A DNA stretch of 64,000 bases, from contig JAJIRX010000884.1 in the NCBI GenBank assembly GCA_023853785.1, positions 50,930 to 114,929 on the forward strand, in the 5' to 3' direction. A model generated the notes under the pieces. The model was not told the origin of the DNA, did no database searches, and saw only the letters and a program-made list of their open reading frames with translations. The stretch is from Psilocybe azurescens (taxonomy: Eukaryota > Basidiomycota > Agaricomycetes > Agaricales > Agrocybaceae). Numbering within the stretch: the stretch's first letter is position 1; every line of letters starts with the position of its first letter. Of this stretch, positions 59,104-64,000 are shown one piece after another. Made by a program: the position numbers and the translations under genes.

Positions 59104-60745
59104 CTGCACCGGGCATCAGGAAATGTGCGTGGCAAGGTTGCGTGCTTGCGTGCGCTTGAGTGCTGCGCAAGTGCACGCAAGCAAATATGTGCAACATTTG
59201 CGTGCATTTGCGTGCATTTGCGTGGACTTTGATCGTACAAGCGTGAATATGCGCAACTTACTTAATTTAGTTGGTCAACCCAATGTATATGTGCGTGTAT
59301 TTGCGATAAATAAATTATGAGAAATCAATCCAACTCTCCACTACTAACTTGTGGTATCTTATATCTACGGTTAATTAGCTCTCGCTTCGCTTCCTCGAAA
59401 GATATAAGGCCGGTATGTCATTCATGTTAATTTATGAACTTACAATGATCATCTTGCTGCGGTTTATATTTAAATATGAGGCCGTGACTGCCAAAGATTG
59501 GGAAGGGAGGGAAATCAGTTAACAGGATATTCTCTCCTCTTGTTCACATTGAGTATAAATATGTAAGGGCTTGAAACAATGAATTTAAAAGCGAAGGTAG
59601 CAACAGAGACCACAATCACAGCTCAATTTGCAATAGGAATCATCTCGACAAAAATATTTGGTGGAGCTTACTCGTCTAACACTCAAATTTGAAGTAATAC
59701 GAAAAGTTGAAACGTTAAGAATGAAAATAATCATTTCAACGCAGACAATTCACGGTGATTACACATCTAAAACGTCAATTTCGAGTCGGATAGCAAGTTG
59801 AAACATAAATACTAATATGCCAAGTGTGTTTAATTTATTTTGATATGGCTTTGTGTAGGTGAGGAATACTGTGCACTGACCGAGTGCACTTGCGTGCATC
59901 TAAATATTGATTGCGTGGTGGCTGTGTGTAGTTGCGTGGTGGCTGTGTGCAGGTTGCGTGCGGTTGAGTGTCGGTTGCGAGTGGCTGAATGTGTGTTGAG
60001 TGTTGGCTGAGTGCATTTATGTACAAGTTGCGTGCTCACCAGTGTATATTATTCAAACAGGGGGTAGTGGAAACGAGGTTGAGAGAAATAACAAAGAACA
60101 AAAGTTTTCGGCGGTGAAAGGCTGTTACTGTTAAGACTTTTGCCAGGTATGGTGCCGGCGCACGGACTCTACAGCGTTAAGTATTGCCTGTGGCTACGTC
60201 TTTAAATATATGTGATCTACAGATCCTAATATAGTACAAACTTGATATCTACAAGTATAAATATATTCCTCGCTGTACTTGTTACGTGCTTGTTGTTTAG
60301 GTTGTGCTCCGATGATTGAGTACTGATGTCACACGATTACAATTGAGACTCATACTCAACTCATACGGTGTTGAATCACTACAAAGTTACTAAGAAGGTG
60401 CACAAACTGTGGTAGATCTGTTTTCCCTAAGCAGAACTGCGCACATGGCAGCAATATTGAGTGCATTACAAGAAAATTTTTATTAAGAGTAGGTGGGACA
60501 CAGTAATTAAATGAGCCTCACATAGAACCAACTTCAACACGGAAAGGTGTCAGAAAGCACGGAATTGATGCAAGTCCAAGTCAAGTCTCAGTAATCAACA
60601 GTAAATGGATGGAAACATTAATATTATTCATAAAAATAATCCAACTATACACTCAAATGCATGTACTAAGTCCAGGTTGCGTGGCACGCAAATGCACGCA
60701 AGCACGCAAGCACGCAACCTGCCACGCATATTTCCGTATGCCCGT
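59104..60745. mobile_element. Candidate non-autonomous DNA transposon with inverted ends and TGCGTGC subterminal repeats
   Basis: The left end reads CGGGCAT-CAGGAAATG then TGCGTGGCAAGGTTGCGTGC at 59,121-59,145. The right end, inverted, reads CGGGCAT-ACGGAAATA then TGCGTGGCAGGTTGCGTGC at about 60,735-60,710. Many further TGCGTGC/TTGCGTGG units sit inside each end and around 59,880-60,030. The interior is AT-rich with no transposase. It lies between SEC61-alpha copy 5 and U copy 8, which are adjacent in other units. Exact ends and target duplication were not resolved. Confidence 0.6.
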
Positions 60746-60749
60746 CTGC

Positions 60750-61800
60750 ACCTAACCCTAACCCGTGCATCCCTACGCTTGTCGCAGTTAAGAGCCCTCC
60801 TCTTTTTCCTGTCCCTCACGTTCCTCCTCCTTGTCTTCGTCTTCGCCAAATGCCCGCCCCTGCCTACACTCGCCGCACCGTCAGCGCATCATGTACTCGG
60901 ACGTTAAAGTACTCGTGTACCTCCACCGCACCGTAATGTACAGTGTCGAGAAGCGGTATAGAGTCAAGATGGCGTGCGCTGCTGCTGCTGCCTCTGCTAC
61001 GTCCTTTGCACCTGCTGTTATTGTGGAGGATAATGGTGATGATGTCATGATTTTACCTTCGATGTTGGCTTCGAATAAACCTTTGGCCTCGCATTTGAGG
61101 TATCGCTGTGGATCTGGAATCCGTGTCGCTGGTGCTCAGAGCTCAAATTGCTTCGGCTGCTTCCCCCTCGTCAAGGACGACGACTCCGCTACTGCAAAGG
61201 ATGACAATTCCGACCACATCTTCCCATGTTTCAACAGTGCTCTCTCAACTGCCGAGCGTAGATAGCGCATTACAGAGCTCAAATTACAAGACGCGCTCCT
61301 CACGATCCTGGTGAAGGGCTTTTGAGGGTGCAGGGTGTTCCGGGGCGGAGCTTGATGTGCAGTTTTTCAAGGGGCCACATGGGAGGATGAGGATAGGAGA
61401 ATGATTGGTCATGTAGTGGGTGTGCGTCGGATGATGAGTAGACAAGAGAACAGGAGGAGGAGGATGGTCGAGGTCGAGCACGAGATGTACAAGCACCTGC
61501 TCCCGTCCGTGCTCCTTCCCTAACAATGCCCAGGTACCCGCCCACGCCATCCTCTCCTCTCCTCCACCCCTCCTCCCAACCCGTGTCAGTCTCCACGTCA
61601 GCACGTTGGCGCCGCGCCGTGCTGCCTGCATCGTACATGATCGTGTTTCTGCTCATGACGCACCGCATGGCGCCTGTGCGCATGGGGTTTGGCGGGATTG
61701 AGTCGGGTTGTTGCAATGAAAAAAGGATTAGCGAGAGGCCTAAGGAGCGGGCTCAGTACATGTGCATGGACTGCTGATGAGGATAGTGGGGGCCGCAGGA
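60750..61800 (+). pseudogene. Module U relic, copy 8 (longest)
   Basis: A leader LFFLSLTFLLLVFVFAK is followed by DVKVLVYLHRTVMYSVEKRY, then an Ala-rich stretch, PAVIVEDNGDD, a VDLESVSLVLR block, DDNSDHIFPCFNSALSTAER, LQDALLTILVKGF, and the tail THRMAPVRMGFGGIESG. Stops occur after STAERR and VKGF. No known family is recognised. It may once have encoded a protein with one N-terminal membrane segment. Confidence 0.45.
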
Positions 61801-62465
61801 GATGGGAAAAGAATATGATCCATTGTCGGTTGCGGATTGGCATGCTGGGATGGATTATTGATGGGTTTGGCGTGGGTTCGGGTGATGATTGGCTCACGTG
61901 TTGTATGCTTTTTGAATGTAGATGATTTTCTTATGTCTAGGTATTTGGTTTCTTTAGGTTCGTGTTCACGTTATCCATACTCCTGCTTATACCTCTCTCC
62001 CGCCAGTCCCCTTCTAGCACCCGTCTCCGACTTCCTATCCTCCATCTGCGCTGTTACTTTGTTTTCCACCCCCACTTTTTCAATTCTCTTTTCAACTTTC
62101 AACTTCCACCTTTTGTTCGCACTTTTACCTTCCATCATTTATCCTCAACCGCCGTTACTTTTCAAATCCCCATTGCCGCACGCAGCAAAGGATTGTACGC
62201 TGAAGCGGATGGGATTGGAAGCCCAGGTCCAAATTCAACTTCCTACCCTCTATACATCCTCTGCCTTGATTTGGCGTCGAGTCGGTTGTTTCAATGTTTG
62301 CCTGGATCTTTTGGCTTCTCATGTTATCTTACTTGGTTTGGGTTTCATGCGTCCCGTTTCATGCGTCCCGTTTCTGATATGAGGTTTTATTTTTATTCTC
62401 ACAACATCTTTTTTGTTTCGTTCTACTACCACACGCAATCTGCGACTCCGAGTGCTGAATAAACA
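61801..62465. repeat. Module E, copy 7
   Basis: GCACGCAGCAAAGGATTGTA, TGCCTTGATTTGGCGTCG. Noncoding. Confidence 0.5.
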
Positions 62466-62590
62466 TGATGATATCCCCTGCTCTCCTCCAGTATCTACGC
62501 TTGTGCATTTTTCTTTCATGTCAACGCCATAGCACCCTCCAAATATATGTGTACACCCAAACTATATGTTCCCGCATGGCCGATGACTAT
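62466..62590. repeat. Module R, copy 6, truncated
   Basis: Only the last ~120 bp of R remain (GTATCTACGCTTGTGCATTTT, CACCCTCCAAATATATGTG), joined directly to module E. Confidence 0.5.
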
Positions 62591-63037
62591 TTCCCGGCAG
62601 GCTCGTATGTATCCTGGTCGCTCGGAAGGATGGATTCATCGACGTAAAAGACTCGCCATGTGTCCCCATCATCATCTAAGTCTTCGGCCGTAAAACAATT
62701 ATTACCACGGTTGCGTGGATATTGTGTCCAGTCGATGGAGATTTTGAACGGTGAAGGATTTGACCCTTTGAATTTCAGTAAATATTTGCGGACTGCTCAT
62801 ACAAGGTCTGGACGCAATGGCGCACATTTGGTCGCGGTCTTCCCAGATTGAAGGTAAGATTTTGTTTGCCGAGCGTATCGACTAGCTCAGGTGAGTACTC
62901 GGCCTTCAATAACATGAATGCAAAAGCATCCCAGATGAAGCTCCACTGTTTGCCTGAAGGGGACTTCGTCTCATCCCAAGCTCTGACCACAAACTCCACT
63001 GCAAACACCGCAGCCATAGTATATGTTGATTGATCTA
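62560..63037 (-). pseudogene. NACHT gene copy 5, C-terminal exon cut by a transposon
   Basis: It reads VDQSTYTMAAVFAVEFVVRA, WDAFAFMLLKAEYSPELV, LGKQNLTFNLGRPRPN, then VFYVDESILPSER, parallel to the last exon of copies 3 and 4. It stops at 63,037 where a DNA transposon begins; the rest of the gene, if present, lies beyond the window. Confidence 0.78.
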
Positions 63038-64000
63038 CAGTTGCGGACAAGCAAAGGCATCAAATTTATTCTGTGAATTATGTAGGTGGCCACACTTACT
63101 TAGAAGTTCTAAAAAGTGTTATTATATGAAGTAATTGACCTAATGAATCGATTTGTACAAGCAAAATTTTTAAATTCGCAGTTCTATAGGAAATGGCCAA
63201 AAATATTGGCCAATGTTGAAAAAATTCGCTAAAGTCTCGGAAAATTCATTTTTAGACAGTTTTCAATAAACACAGTCTGATCACAAAAATTGTAACTTTC
63301 TATCCAGCCATTCTCTCACAAAAAATATTAAATGTCTCCCAGAACAGGCCGACCTCCCAAGAAAAAGAAGAATATTTCTAGATTGAAGAACCAATCTGCA
63401 TTGATAAACATGTCTGCAGGTCAAATTGTGGATAATGATCCAGATCAAGACTGCAGGTCAAGCCCTGATAGTGATGCAGAAGAAGATCCACCAAGACAGG
63501 ACACTAAGGATATGGCAAGCAGTGAACAAGAGGATGAACTCTTACCTCACTCTTGATTTTGACCCAATGGGGAATGGACTAGACTCACAAGTAAGGAGCT
63601 TGGGCAAAGACTGGTGGCACTCTTTGTTGTAACAATGAAGACCCTAATGATACAGATTGGATCCTATACACATTGCGTCAGAAAGGGAAAAAAAAGGTGA
63701 TGTAGGGTCATTTAACTCACCTATGTTAACATTTTGTATTTGTATTTAGAGCTTTGGAAGACCTATATCAAAGGCCCAGATGTCATGAGCAAGTCTCTGC
63801 ATACACAAAGACATTATGCTCTGAGTTTCCAAAACCAAGCTACACTCTGCCAAGGTTATATGTCGGTTCATTAATTGATCGTGGCACTTCATGAGTGCGT
63901 ATCATCAGGATTAACTGATATGCTACAGCATGGGCTGTGAAGAAGTAAAGGCAGCATTGACAGGTCACCTTGACAAGATCGCCACCCTGATCCACTGGAA
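63038..64000 (+). mobile_element. Second Tc1/mariner-like element, entering the right edge
   Basis: After TA (63036-63037) the end reads CAGTTGCGGACAAGCAAAGG, similar to the CAGTCGCGGACAATCAAA end of the complete element. A transposase N-terminus starts at 63332 (MSPRTGRPPKKKKNISRLKN) and is followed after an acidic stretch and an intron-like gap by YIKGPDVMSKSLHTQRHY, matching the FYQKGPDVGSKAERTRRRY block of the first element. The frame is broken near 63,556. The right end is not in the window. Confidence 0.8.

Noticed and set aside
60752..60764. Telomere-like CCTAACCCTAACCC
   Set aside because: Only about two units, inside array sequence; too short to call an interstitial telomere.
1..64000. 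tRNA, rRNA, CRISPR, bacterial operon signals
   Set aside because: No cloverleaf with A/B boxes, rRNA core sequence or spaced direct repeats was found by eye; the gene structure is eukaryotic.

Overview
The window looks like nuclear DNA of a basidiomycete fungus, most likely a mushroom-forming agaricomycete. Genes are split by short GT-AG introns of roughly 50-60 nt. They include secreted DUF4360 proteins, NACHT NTPases of the expanded basidiomycete NLR-like family, a giant sacsin-like protein and Tc1/mariner-like DDE transposons. I saw no rRNA, tRNA or CRISPR. All calls come from reading the sequence; no search was run.

Layout. 1-2154 (minus) is a GC-rich gene with low-complexity tracts that runs off the left edge. 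2.2-6.8 kb is mostly empty apart from a decayed tandem repeat. 6.88-7.89 kb and 10.24-11.41 kb (plus) are two intact DUF4360 genes whose splicing can be read fully. 18.4-27.1 kb (minus) is one ~2,650-residue gene with two sacsin/Hsp90-like ATPase modules and a C-terminal BTB domain.

Almost everything else (12.3-18.2 kb and 27.5-63.0 kb) is an array of decayed segmental duplications. The recurring order on the plus strand is: module R (~0.7-1.3 kb, noncoding), NACHT gene (minus), SEC61-alpha pseudogene (minus), module U (a plus-strand gene relic of unknown function), module E (~0.5 kb), then R again. I count four long NACHT copies plus a fifth cut by a transposon and a small remnant, five SEC61-alpha relics, about eight U relics and six R copies. 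Pieces of the DUF4360 genes, introns included, are scattered into the array.

Mobile DNA sits in the array and can be delimited by comparing paralogous copies: a complete 3.4-kb Tc1/mariner-like element (47,772-51,155), a related one entering at 63,038, a 273-bp MITE with TA duplication (56,991-57,263), a candidate solo LTR inside NACHT copy 4, and a ~1.6-kb element with inverted ends at 59.1-60.7 kb.

Many reading-frame breaks in otherwise well-conserved genes (first gene, sacsin-like, transposase, NACHT copies) are restored by adding one base to a short homopolymer run. That pattern suggests uncorrected long-read consensus errors as well as real decay, so 'pseudogene' labels for the less decayed copies are provisional. 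NACHT copy 3 would be intact if its two such breaks are artefacts.
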